DNA from: Planctomycetota bacterium
GTDB lineage: Bacteria; Planctomycetota; Planctomycetia; Pirellulales; Pirellulaceae
DNA length: 64,000 bases
Assembly (NCBI GenBank): GCA_017303505.1
Contig: JAFLCP010000018.1
Span: 1 to 64,000 of the forward strand
Reading direction: 5' to 3'
A program made the position numbers and the translations under genes. Shown here one piece after another: positions 36,636 through 44,658 of the stretch. The notes below the pieces were generated by a model. That model worked only from the letters and a program-made list of their open reading frames with translations. It was not told where the DNA came from and ran no database searches. Numbering within the stretch: position 1 is the first letter of the stretch; the number at the start of each line of letters is the position of its first letter.

Positions 36636-38339
36636 ATGAAGATCACCTCCATCCCGCAGCTCTATCGCAATCTGCGACGATGGCAGGAGATCATGTTTGT
36701 CCTGCGGCGGTATGGTTTGGCGGATTGGTTCAGCCAACTGAAGATCGATTTTGTTCGCGATTGGTTCAAGGATGAGGATGGGGTTCCCTTATCAAATTAC
36801 ACTCGCGAAACCCGCATTCGCATGGCCTTGATGGATCTTGGTCCAACGTTCATCAAGCTCGGCCAAGTGCTCAGTATGCGACCCGACTTGATCGGTTCAG
36901 CGCTAGCGACTGAGTTACAGCAATTGCAAGCCAATGTGAAAAGCGATCCACCTGCAGCGATTCGTCAAATCATCGAAAACGAATTCGGTAAACCGCTCGA
37001 ACAGATCTTTGCTCAGTTCGATGATGAACCGATTGCATCTGCGTCGATTGGGCAAGTGCATGGTGCCCGCTTGCATGATGGAACGGCAGTGGTTGTTAAA
37101 GTGCAGCATGCTGATATTCGCGCTAAGGTTCGCGAAGATCTCGAAGTGATGGCCGGGTTGGCAACGTTAGTTGAACGAGTGCCCGAATTGGCGTTGTGGA
37201 AACCGCGAGCTTTAGTCGAGCAGTTGTCGAAAAGTTTGATGCGCGAATTGGACTTCACGCGTGAAGTGCGCAATTTGCAGTACTTCGAAACGGCGCTTCG
37301 CAAGAACGTTACCTTTCGCATGCCGCGCCCGTTTGTGACGTGGTGTACGCCGCGAGTCATTACGATGGAGCGGCTAGAAGGTTGCTCCGTCATCGACTTG
37401 GATCGCGACAGTACTTCTATTCCTGCTGTAGCTCAGCAGGCATTAGCGGTGCGTATCGCCGAGCTGTACATGGACATGATCTTTGAGTTGGGTGTGTATC
37501 ATGCGGATCCGCATCCAGGCAATGTATTGGTGTTGTCGGAAACGCAATTGGGGCTGATCGATTTTGGAATGATTGGCCGTATCGATGAGCGTTTGCGAAA
37601 TCACATTGAAGATATGTTATTGGCGATTGCCACACATGATGCGGTATTGTTGACCTCGATTATTAAGCGCGTGGGCAACGCGCCGATTCAATTGGATGAA
37701 AGCGCTTTATCGGTTGAGGTGACTGAGTTCATTTCGTTTTACGGGGCGCAGCCGCTAAGTCAATTCGATTTGCGTGGAGCGCTGAATGACTTAACTGACA
37801 TCTTGCATCAACATCACATTTCATTGCCACCGCAGACGGCGTTGTTGATCAAGATGTTGATCACGCTTGAAGGGACGTTGCATTCGTTATCCCCCAACTT
37901 TGCGTTGTTGGAAGTGATGCAGCCTTTCTTCCGCAAGATGCGTTTGCGACGTTTATCGCCGAAGCGAGCGATGTTGCGTATGCGTCGCATTTATGTCGAG
38001 ATGGCGGACCTTTTGGAAACGCTCCCTGGTCAACTTGGGAGTTTGATGCAATTGCTTCAAGAGGGGAAGCTCGACGTGCACTTAGCGCATCGCGGCTTGA
38101 ACCCTTCGGTCAATCGACTCGTGCTCGGCATGTTGACCAGTTCGTTGTTTTTAGGATCGTCGCTGTTGCTCGCCAATAAGGTCCCACCGGTATTGTTCTT
38201 ACAGGAGGGGCCGTTTGGTCTGGAACGGCTTTCGGTGCTGGGCTTGCTTGGTTTTGTGGGGAGTATTTTGGTGGGTTTACGGTTGGTGCGAGCGATTTAC
38301 AAATCAGGTCACTTGGACCGAGCTGACTCCGACACTTGA
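36636..38339 (+). CDS. ABC1/AarF/UbiB family atypical kinase
   Basis: 567 residues from the ATG at 36636. The family's KxGQ motif appears as FIKLGQVLSMRPDLI, the Ala-rich loop as ASIGQVHGARL, the catalytic region as YHADPHPGNVLV and the metal motif as LGLIDFGMIGR. Two C-terminal membrane helices (LGMLTSSLFLGSSLLLAN and LSVLGLLGFVGSILVGLRL) complete the UbiB topology. The family supports ubiquinone/menaquinone and other isoprenoid-lipid metabolism through ATPase activity. The location next to ispA/dxs agrees with that. Confidence 0.93.
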   Translation: MKITSIPQLYRNLRRWQEIMFVLRRYGLADWFSQLKIDFVRDWFKDEDGVPLSNYTRETRIRMALMDLGPTFIKLGQVLSMRPDLIGSALATELQQLQANVKSDPPAAIRQIIENEFGKPLEQIFAQFDDEPIASASIGQVHGARLHDGTAVVVKVQHADIRAKVREDLEVMAGLATLVERVPELALWKPRALVEQLSKSLMRELDFTREVRNLQYFETALRKNVTFRMPRPFVTWCTPRVITMERLEGCSVIDLDRDSTSIPAVAQQALAVRIAELYMDMIFELGVYHADPHPGNVLVLSETQLGLIDFGMIGRIDERLRNHIEDMLLAIATHDAVLLTSIIKRVGNAPIQLDESALSVEVTEFISFYGAQPLSQFDLRGALNDLTDILHQHHISLPPQTALLIKMLITLEGTLHSLSPNFALLEVMQPFFRKMRLRRLSPKRAMLRMRRIYVEMADLLETLPGQLGSLMQLLQEGKLDVHLAHRGLNPSVNRLVLGMLTSSLFLGSSLLLANKVPPVLFLQEGPFGLERLSVLGLLGFVGSILVGLRLVRAIYKSGHLDRADSDT

Positions 38340-38558
38340 TTCGGTTTCGCTGGCGGTGCTTCGTCCGTGAGCTTGCAGCAGGGATTCGATGCGGGCGTTG
38401 AGCCGTTCTAGTTCGGCCAGGACTTCTTCTTGGCGGGCATCGATATCTTCGACTCTTTGACGTGCATCGTCTTGGGAACGTTGAAAGGTGACCATCCATC
38501 CCTCTTGGCAAAGCGTGGGTATCGTCCGTCTGCTCAGTCCAATCGGCTTGGCAGGCAT
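38304..38558 (-). CDS. Small coiled-coil protein (uncertain)
   Basis: 84 residues from an ATG at 38558, or 63 from 38495. The main feature is a heptad helix, VEDIDARQEEVLAELERLNA, followed by a polar tail. Its last 36 bases run antisense through the end of the ABC1 kinase gene. Function is unknown. It may be real because the helix is well formed and the codon pattern looks coding, but it is short and overlapped. Confidence 0.4.
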   Translation of the reverse strand: MPAKPIGLSRRTIPTLCQEGWMVTFQRSQDDARQRVEDIDARQEEVLAELERLNARIESLLQAHGRSTASETESSVGVSSVQVT

Positions 38559-39042
38559 AGTCACGCCAGAGGTCAAATTCAAAGTCCGGTTAGCTAGGTC
38601 GGGTAGTTTGGGATAGGTGTGGTGACTTTGCGGGAGGCGGGGGCTTCGGTTACCACATTGGGGGATTTGTGGCGTAGAAAATGGGGGGTGAGGCGTGATT
38701 CGGGTTAAGGAAGAGGTGGTGGGAGTGCGATAACGGGGAGAATTGATTCGCAGAACCGGAAAAGTTGGCTGGACGGTCGGGAGCGCTTGCGATAAACTGC
38801 GGGACTCAGCCGAAAATAAGTTGGGTCTATGGTTTTTGGGGCTATTCAAAAATCTTAGGTTTATCGCTCTTGGGTCTCTTCGAAGGGTTTATTCGAAGGG
38901 GGCAAGTGGATCTATTTTCGGGTTTCCTTTCGCCGAATCGAGCGAGGAAACGCCCCCTCTTGAGCGATCTCGACAGGGTAATGTTTGGGTATCCGTAGGC
39001 ATTTATTGGGTCTCTAATTTCGAGCCTTTGTGGGAGGAATGC
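38559..39042. other. Intergenic region upstream of rpsU
   Basis: About 480 bases without a credible gene. A frame is open through the second half into rpsU but lacks protein-like composition. A short CTTCGA...TTCGAAG inverted repeat sits near 38878-38898. The rpsU promoter should be here; I see no known ribosomal leader structure. Confidence 0.45.
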
Positions 39043-39237
39043 ATGGTCAAGTTGTTGGTCCGTGACCGGGAAACCATTCAGGAAGCGGTACGTCGTTTCC
39101 GCAAGTTGGTGGAACGCAGTGGTTTGAAAAAAGAAATGCGTCGTCGTGAATACTACGAAAAGCCAAGTGAAGCTCGCCGCCGTTCGCGCCTTCGCGCTGA
39201 GCGCCGTGCTTCTAGCAACCGAAATCGCCCTGCATAA
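39043..39237 (+). CDS. rpsU: 30S ribosomal protein S21
   Basis: 64 residues beginning [20 protein letters not shown] and continuing [18 protein letters not shown], which is the bS21 pattern. The start at 39043 is fixed by a strong GGGAGG about 6 bases upstream. The frame is open much further upstream, but that part is not protein-like. bS21 binds the 30S platform and takes part in initiation. Confidence 0.95.
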   Translation: MVKLLVRDRETIQEAVRRFRKLVERSGLKKEMRRREYYEKPSEARRRSRLRAERRASSNRNRPA

Positions 39238-39624
39238 TTTTGCGGCTGCGTAATTTGGGACTGTCCCTTTTTTGGCGGTACCTTACTTGACGCGGCAACG
39301 ATCTCGGCCAATAACTACGCATCTTGATGTTGACCTTTGCAAACCAAGGTGAGCACAAGAAACAACCTCGCCTGACATCACTGAGCTTGCCTTTTATGTA
39401 GGCAATACCATTTGAAGTCGGCAAACAATACAACGCTTGAAAAAGCAATAATTGTTTCAGTGTGTGAATCGTTCCGAACGATGATTCGAAAGAGTCGACA
39501 CAGACTCGCAAGAGTCAAAGCACTGAAAACGTTTGAACCAAGAAGAGCTTCGACGGGTCAAAGAACCGAGAGAGTGTTAAGCACTTTCTAAATTGTCGAA
39601 AGGATCTTTTTGTGAATTCGAAAC
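39238..39624. other. Intergenic region between rpsU and tRNA-Val
   Basis: About 390 bases. A small GGGA-CTG-TCCC hairpin followed by a T-run at about 39257-39273 could terminate rpsU. The rest carries no gene that I can support and must include the tRNA promoter. Confidence 0.4.
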
Positions 39625-39698
39625 GGGCGAATAGCTCAGTTGGTTAGAGCGCTACTCTTACAAAGTAGATGTCGGGGGTTCGAGTCCCTCTTCGCCCA
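39625..39698 (+). tRNA. tRNA-Val (anticodon TAC)
   Basis: A complete cloverleaf of 74 bases. The acceptor stem GGGCGAA pairs with TTCGCCC, discriminator A at 39698. The anticodon stem CTACT/AGTAG encloses the loop CTTACAA, giving anticodon TAC at 39659-39661. The T arm is CGGGGGTTCGAGTCCC-like. CCA is not encoded. Its 3' half, from the anticodon loop on, is also the 3' end of the integrase gene on the other strand, so it marks the left attachment site of the element that follows. Confidence 0.95.
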
Positions 39699-41115
39699 TT
39701 AGTTTCATCTCGACAATTTCTGCCAGCAATTGCTTGATGCTGCCAAGTTGTTGCTCTGTAAGGGTTTGCGACGAGCTTCCGCAAATCACAGCCTCTTCCG
39801 AATCTGCCTCGACTTGCCCTAAACTGCCATTTTTTGGCCCACCATTTGGCCCACCGATTTCCGCGTGGGCCGGTTTTGTTGCTCCCAATTCGATTCCGGC
39901 TGCCCTGGCAAACGAGTCTTCTCGTCGCATCGCGTAATGCTTCATGGCGATTGCTTGGCTGTTACCTATCCATGAGCAAACGTCCTTTACTGGAAACTCA
40001 TCCAGGAGCTCCGTTTCCCGGGATGCCCGCATATTGTGGAAGAGCTTCGGCCAGGGCAGGATATCTGCCTTCTTCAGCAAGCGGTACATTTTCCTCCGTA
40101 GATAGGCTTCACTTCCTCGGTTCTTCAGAATGACGAACTCCGTAGGCGTTCTCTTCTCTAGGTCAATCGATTCATAGAGGGTAACCAGAAACGGCTTGAG
40201 ATCGACAAATAGCGGGCAATATCGTATTCCGCCATCTTTGTGGTGTTCTGTTTTACAAGCATGGATTCTCATCCTGCCGTTTTCCAGATCAATATCTTCC
40301 CATTTGAGACGCATCACTTCGGACGGGCATCTGAGACCTCCCAGGCGACTCAATGCAACGATGGCTCTGAACTCCGGATCGTCTGATTTTGCGAGTACCG
40401 TTTGAAACAGCTCATGAGTGATAAAGAACTGTCGGGATTCGTTTCCATGAACACTGGCTGCCAGTCCACTAAACGGATTTTCCGCGATGAGCTTGGCTTT
40501 AATGGCGTATCGGAAGAACTGTCTCGCAATTCCCGTTCTACGACGTACTGTGTTGTCAGCGAGCTGTGTGCGTCGTTTTAGGGTTTTACCGTCGGAGCCG
40601 GTCCGCTCCTTCCCTTCCTTTACATTCCCAGAAGCGGCGAGCCATTCCCTCCATGCTTCCGCGTCGCTTGCCGAGATCTTCTGTAGATCTTTCTGTTCTC
40701 CGAAATACCGAACCAAAGCATCGCGAGTTTGCTCCCATTTCGCTCTGGTTGCTACTTTTACGTTTCGCCTGGAGATGTACCAGTCGATGAATTGTTTGAG
40801 TGATTTCGGAGCTTGCGTCTCGGCGAGGGGCGATTTTGGGTCTGGGGCGATCAATCCCACACTCGTGAGCTTGGACCTACCCGTTTTGGTAAGAGAACGC
40901 AACCAAGCCGTGGTCGCTCCGCAGAACGGGGAATCCGTGTGCAAGCACAGAGCAAGATGCTCGATGTGTTTTCGCCAGGTCTCTGCTATGCCTGGTTCTA
41001 GGTTGCCCAACCACAATGACCTTCTTTTCGAATCGCGGTCGTAGAATCGAATACGATATCCGATTCTCCCCTTTGATGACTCGTAGGTCATTCTGGCAGA
41101 CTGTTTGCTGGCCAT
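39658..41115 (-). CDS. Tyrosine recombinase (site-specific integrase)
   Basis: 485 residues. An N-terminal arm-binding/SAM-like region (LKQFIDWYISRRNVKVATR) leads to a catalytic domain. The first Arg is in RLGGLRCPSEVMRLKWEDI, the H-x-x-R is HNMRASRETEL, and the nucleophile Tyr is in SQAIAMKHYAM. The usual H/W before GH(S) is represented by WIGNS. The last residues, GEEGLEPPTSTL, are encoded by the 3' half of tRNA-Val and the TAA stop falls in the anticodon loop. The enzyme would therefore gain or change its tail on integration. It faces the att site at the element's left end. Confidence 0.93.
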   Translation of the reverse strand: MASKQSARMTYESSKGRIGYRIRFYDRDSKRRSLWLGNLEPGIAETWRKHIEHLALCLHTDSPFCGATTAWLRSLTKTGRSKLTSVGLIAPDPKSPLAETQAPKSLKQFIDWYISRRNVKVATRAKWEQTRDALVRYFGEQKDLQKISASDAEAWREWLAASGNVKEGKERTGSDGKTLKRRTQLADNTVRRRTGIARQFFRYAIKAKLIAENPFSGLAASVHGNESRQFFITHELFQTVLAKSDDPEFRAIVALSRLGGLRCPSEVMRLKWEDIDLENGRMRIHACKTEHHKDGGIRYCPLFVDLKPFLVTLYESIDLEKRTPTEFVILKNRGSEAYLRRKMYRLLKKADILPWPKLFHNMRASRETELLDEFPVKDVCSWIGNSQAIAMKHYAMRREDSFARAAGIELGATKPAHAEIGGPNGGPKNGSLGQVEADSEEAVICGSSSQTLTEQQLGSIKQLLAEIVEMKLMGEEGLEPPTSTL

Positions 41116-41226
41116 AGGAAACTCCTTTCTTGGGCACGAATATTGGTGACGGCTTTACCTCGATTAGCAGAAGATGGAGGAAGCTCATGAATTCATGCTA
41201 GAACGCCCGCTTAAGAAGTCCAACAA

Positions 41227-41493
41227 TCAGTCTTCGATGACTGCGTTGGCATCGATGAGCACTCGCCTGCCAGTACGAGTGACGCTCAATCGTTTTTCTT
41301 GGATGGCTCGATCGACTGTGCGAAGTCCAATTCCATGGATCGCAGCGTACTCTTGCCGAGAGATATACTTTCGTTTTATTAGTTCCAAAATGCGTTCGAC
41401 CACTCTTTCCGAAATGGCATCGGCTAGCGTTTTAACTAGCTGATCATCATCGCTTCGAATGTTGACGGACGGCTTGGTGTTTGACGGTTCCAT
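41227..41493 (-). CDS. Small excisionase-like DNA-binding protein
   Basis: 88 residues. The C-terminal half fits a winged-helix/HTH excisionase: ISRQEYAAIHGIGLRTVDRA, then IQEKRLSVTRTGRRVLIDA. The N-terminal half is an acidic helix. It is likely the recombination directionality factor or a regulator. Its start shares one base with the stop of the AlpA-like gene (TAATG), and it lies 111 bases upstream of the integrase on the same strand. Confidence 0.75.
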   Translation of the reverse strand: MEPSNTKPSVNIRSDDDQLVKTLADAISERVVERILELIKRKYISRQEYAAIHGIGLRTVDRAIQEKRLSVTRTGRRVLIDANAVIED

Positions 41494-41774
41494 TATTGTG
41501 CCGTGCCTCGACCTAAATCTGCTCCCTTATCGCTGCTTTCATTCGGCGCACATCCTGACTCAATCCATGCGCGGATTTCAGAGAGTCTCCATCGTACGCT
41601 CCTGCCTAGCGTGATATTCGGAGGCAATTGGTTCGTGTTTTTGAGACGATAGAGTGATCGTTCACTTATCCCCAGTAAGCGAGCAAATTGAGAAGCATTA
41701 ATCAGTTCGACTCCAGTTAAAGAAAACCGATCACTATGTACTTCACTTTCCGAATCCCTTCCCATGGCTTTCAC
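41493..41774 (-). CDS. AlpA/MerR-type excisionase or regulator
   Basis: 93 residues. The core LINASQFARLLGISERSLYR, then TLGRSVRWRLSEIRAWIES is the AlpA-type winged helix. AlpA-family proteins promote excision of integrated elements or control integrase. The start overlaps the stop of the upstream small gene by 4 bases (41771-41774), so three small genes form one coupled operon leading to the integrase. Confidence 0.85.
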   Translation of the reverse strand: MKAMGRDSESEVHSDRFSLTGVELINASQFARLLGISERSLYRLKNTNQLPPNITLGRSVRWRLSEIRAWIESGCAPNESSDKGADLGRGTAQ

Positions 41775-42010
41775 TCGTCCTCTTCACTCTCTTGGCTATG
41801 AAAAAAGATCCACTCGTGGGCGAGCTCAAGCACTTTGGATGCGAGCGGTAGATCGTCACGGCCGAATCGAGTTGATTCTTGCCAAAGATCTCCATTCTTA
41901 AACAGTCGAATCAATGTGACCTGGTGTCTTACGCCATGGCGAGTCTCGTTACGCCAAATATTTGCCTTTACGAATCCCATACGGATCGTGTGCACTGGAG
42001 GACGCGTCAT
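41771..42010 (-). CDS. Small element-associated protein (paralog of the gene at 58019)
   Basis: 79 residues, starting MTRPPVHTIRMGFVKANIWR, with RLFKNGDLWQESTRFGRDDL and ending in an acidic tail after LELAHEWIF. The order (X-A-N-I-W at the start, aromatic strand, F-x-R/D-D/E-L, helix ending in W-I) is shared with the protein encoded at 58019-58330. I associate the family with integrated elements near AlpA genes; its function is unknown to me. It is first in the coupled operon with the two DNA-binding proteins. Confidence 0.75.
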   Translation of the reverse strand: MTRPPVHTIRMGFVKANIWRNETRHGVRHQVTLIRLFKNGDLWQESTRFGRDDLPLASKVLELAHEWIFFHSQESEEDE

Positions 42011-42054
42011 AAAAGGAAACTCATAAAATTACTAGTGGATTGAAGTCAAAAAAA

Positions 42055-42094
42055 GGCTCTCTAAATCGCAGTTAACCTACGGACTTAGAGAGCC
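42055..42094. terminator. Hairpin, possible bidirectional terminator
   Basis: Perfect 10-bp stem GGCTCTCTAA (42055-42064) and TTAGAGAGCC (42085-42094) with a 20-base loop, preceded by a run of A and followed by AAAACCTTTT. It sits just upstream of the excisionase operon and about 170 bases after the end of the next gene cluster on the same strand, so it could stop transcription arriving from the mobilisation genes. Confidence 0.5.
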
Positions 42095-42265
42095 AAAACC
42101 TTTTCCTTGCTATTTCACTAGCACTCGTGTAACGTCTCTGCCGGTTCGACCCTAGCGGGCACCCACTGAGGGGATCAACAGCAGCTACATTTCGAGGCCT
42201 GTGTATTGCAAGTACGAAACGCACCACAATTGGCGGCGGGTGCTTTCGCATAACCTTGTTAAAAA
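42095..42265. other. Short intergenic stretch, nothing recognised
   Basis: This gap between the hairpin and the stop of the gene at 42266 holds no gene or clear repeat. It is GC-richer than its surroundings. Confidence 0.4.
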
Positions 42266-42559
42266 CTAGTACTCAATCGGAAGCAGTATCGTGGTAGCGC
42301 TACGATCCCATTCTGTGATAATCCAGAATTTGACTCCGTTGCGAGAATGGTAGACCGACAACAATCGGCTACCGTCCCGTAAGGATTCATCGTTTAAGCC
42401 ACGATCTTCCTCGCAGACATCTCCCCAATCACCGGATGCATGTCGCCGTACGGCTTCAAGCATTTCCTCTTCGGGAATAGAGTCCTCAACGCCTGGAGTA
42501 CACACCAAGCTCCCTAAAGGGAATAGTGTGACAACGGTCCATTTTAGTTTCTGAGCCAT
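42266..42559 (-). CDS. Plasmid/ICE-associated conserved small protein
   Basis: 97 residues from the ATG at 42559, fixed by GGAGGG five bases upstream; the frame reaches 42622 but without an RBS. The sequence RHASGDWGDVCEEDRGLNDE, then GSRLLSVYHSRNGVKFWIIT, ending TTILLPIEY, belongs to a small family that I know from plasmids and integrative elements, often labelled as plasmid-related or wrongly as a restriction subunit. No activity is established. It is last in a minus-strand run of unknown genes. Confidence 0.8.
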   Translation of the reverse strand: MAQKLKWTVVTLFPLGSLVCTPGVEDSIPEEEMLEAVRRHASGDWGDVCEEDRGLNDESLRDGSRLLSVYHSRNGVKFWIITEWDRSATTILLPIEY

Positions 42560-42602
42560 AGTCCCTCCATTGCTGTACTCGTTTGAATAAAGGTTATTAT
42601 TT

Positions 42603-43025
42603 TTATTTCCATAATCCTCCATTTGTTTTTTTGTTTTTGTTCGACAACGACGGACTCATTTCCAATTCGTTATCACTAAATGACACAACCTTGTTGTTAA
42701 CCTTAAAATACTCCAATGCTTTCAATGAAACATTTAAGAGATCCGAAAGTTCTGTTTGGTCCATCAGCTGCGTAAGATGAAACCCCTTTTTGGAGAGTCT
42801 CCACGAACCGACGGTCCAAAGAAACTTTTTCTTGCCCAACGTGTGATCGTCGAATACCATCAGCTCCACGTTCCGGGACTTGAACCTCTTAAAAGGCTCA
42901 CGATCCGGGTGTTCCACATAGGGAACGCCGCAAGACTGACAGACCCTCTCACGAATTCGTTCGGCAAGGAGCCAACCGATCAAGGATCTTCTTTTGGCTC
43001 CGGCTCTTTCTTTCTTTGAATACAT
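42603..43025 (-). CDS. Hypothetical protein with CxxC pair
   Basis: 140 residues. It has a basic N-terminus (KKERAGAKRRSLIGW), one CQSCGVPYVEH pair that might bind a metal with the nearby His, and a mixed-fold remainder ending in a Lys/Asn-rich tail. The family is not recognised. It lies 43 bases before the small conserved gene and 67 bases after the next one, all minus strand. Confidence 0.65.
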   Translation of the reverse strand: MYSKKERAGAKRRSLIGWLLAERIRERVCQSCGVPYVEHPDREPFKRFKSRNVELMVFDDHTLGKKKFLWTVGSWRLSKKGFHLTQLMDQTELSDLLNVSLKALEYFKVNNKVVSFSDNELEMSPSLSNKNKKTNGGLWK

Positions 43026-43092
43026 CTCATTCTCCAGTCAATTATTCAGCGACTCCAACATTTCTGTTTGCCAGCCACTTACGTTTACAAGG

Positions 43093-43893
43093 TTACGGTT
43101 GCTCGATAAATCCTCCGCTCCTCGAGCGAGAGCTTTGGTCGGATTGGCAAAAAAGCCAGTCCGGGGGGAAGATAAACTGCTTAAAAAGTTGGTAGGTGGC
43201 GCCGTGGACCACGAGTATTTCTGGAACGACAACATACCGAAACGGTATATTGGCAACGTATTCCAGCGATTTGAGATAGTGTTTCACTATGTTTCCTCGA
43301 AATCGCGTTACCGTACAAAAGGAAAACTCTACTAGACCTTTCGCTACGCTATTCTTAAAAACCGGATTGGCAGCCAGGTCAATGACTTCCTGCTGTATCT
43401 TTTTGGCGGCTTTTGATGGACGGCTCCCAGGATTCACGTCTAGGGCTAGGTGAACTAGTTTTTGACCTTCACGATGGCGAAGAAGATTGTTAGTCCCTTT
43501 CGTGTATTCATATCCAAATAGCTCATCTGACTCTGTAAGTTTCAGCGGCTCGAATTCGGGATAATAACGCAACGTTGCAAGCAGTCGTGCAAGCGTGTTT
43601 ACGGACCACCGAGACCCTTTTCGTGGGAGTCGCTGTCGTGCACTGCTAACTCGATGCGGCCTCTTTCTTAGGACGAATCCATCTATCTGATTATTGATTC
43701 GAATTTCTTGAAGAACTCTCTTTTTGGTAAGCCAAAACGTAGCCCTTGACAATTGCTCTATAGGAAAGGGTTTCAGTTCAGCCGTAATGCTCCAAGCCAT
43801 CGGGGTCGTGAGGGAAAAGTCGAACACTTGCTTCAGGAGCATGCGTTCACACTTGCTACCACATAGGCGATAGAACCTGTTAGCAGACAACAT
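43093..43893 (-). CDS. Hypothetical protein of the element's mobilisation cluster
   Basis: 266 residues, basic, mixed alpha/beta. Readable stretches are RATFWLTKKRVLQEIRINNQ, SVNTLARLLATLRYYPEF and IPFRYVVVPEILVVHGATYQ. I could not identify an HUH motif or other relaxase signature. Its start overlaps the end of the following gene by 14 bases, so the two are coupled. Location next to the coupling protein suggests a DNA-transfer or replication role, which is inference. Confidence 0.65.
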   Translation of the reverse strand: MLSANRFYRLCGSKCERMLLKQVFDFSLTTPMAWSITAELKPFPIEQLSRATFWLTKKRVLQEIRINNQIDGFVLRKRPHRVSSARQRLPRKGSRWSVNTLARLLATLRYYPEFEPLKLTESDELFGYEYTKGTNNLLRHREGQKLVHLALDVNPGSRPSKAAKKIQQEVIDLAANPVFKNSVAKGLVEFSFCTVTRFRGNIVKHYLKSLEYVANIPFRYVVVPEILVVHGATYQLFKQFIFPPDWLFCQSDQSSRSRSGGFIEQP

Positions 43894-44566
43894 AAGGGCT
43901 ACCTCCTCTCTGAAGGTGATTCATCCACTTTCGAATATTCCTGCGTCGGAAGCTAACCAAAAAAAGCATAGGTGTTTCCGCCCACTTAGCGACTTTCGCA
44001 GAGGGGTATGGTCGAAGAGTCAATCTGTTTTTCCATTTCTTCTGCCACTCTTTCCCTTGTGAGGCCAGTCCACTAAGTATGACCGATTGCCGATAGCAGC
44101 AATTGAGATAGCTTCGGGTGATTCGGTAAGGCATCTCCATTCCAATACAACCTGCCAATACTCGACTAGGACCGATCATGCGCACTGTGCACTTTGGTGC
44201 GTCATTTAGAGACTGCAATGAACTAATTGCGTTTTCGACGGTCAACTCGGAATTGAGACTCCTCGCCATATGAACGATGGAGTCACGAGTAGGGAGTTCA
44301 AGCTCGATCGCGACATAAATCCCATTGGAAAGCAAGTAGTCAATTGTCTGCAAAACATCAGCATGTTGATAGCCTGCAAAGATTCCCAGTTGGATGGCGG
44401 TATGCTGATCAACAAAGTGGAGCTTAAGCGAGACTACTGCGAGGAACAGACGCATGCAATCGTGCTTAATAGCAGCCTGCTCATCACCTGTTTGTACGAT
44501 CTTAAGGCGTCGCATGAAAAGGCCCTTCATTCCCACGGTTGGTTGCGATTCATTTGAACGAATCAA
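43880..44566 (-). CDS. Hypothetical protein of the element's mobilisation cluster
   Basis: 228 residues. It contains a helical section (MRLFLAVVSLKLHFVDQHTA, YQHADVLQTIDYLLSNGIYV) and a Cys-containing core (SYLNCCYRQSVIL), ending in a basic tail. Not recognised. It is first of three closely packed minus-strand genes after the coupling-protein gene, 92 bases downstream of it. Confidence 0.65.
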   Translation of the reverse strand: MIRSNESQPTVGMKGLFMRRLKIVQTGDEQAAIKHDCMRLFLAVVSLKLHFVDQHTAIQLGIFAGYQHADVLQTIDYLLSNGIYVAIELELPTRDSIVHMARSLNSELTVENAISSLQSLNDAPKCTVRMIGPSRVLAGCIGMEMPYRITRSYLNCCYRQSVILSGLASQGKEWQKKWKNRLTLRPYPSAKVAKWAETPMLFLVSFRRRNIRKWMNHLQRGGSPYVVC

Positions 44567-44658
44567 ATATTAGCCTGGGCATTTGCGCATTGCGTCTCGT
44601 CCATGCGCAATCTAGGTTACGCTCATCACCGAGAAAGGGTGTAAGCTGGACAGCTGGA

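Noticed and set aside
38743..39042. Long N-terminal extension of rpsU
   Set aside because: The S21 start is fixed by the RBS at 39031-39037 and by family length; the upstream part is not protein-like.
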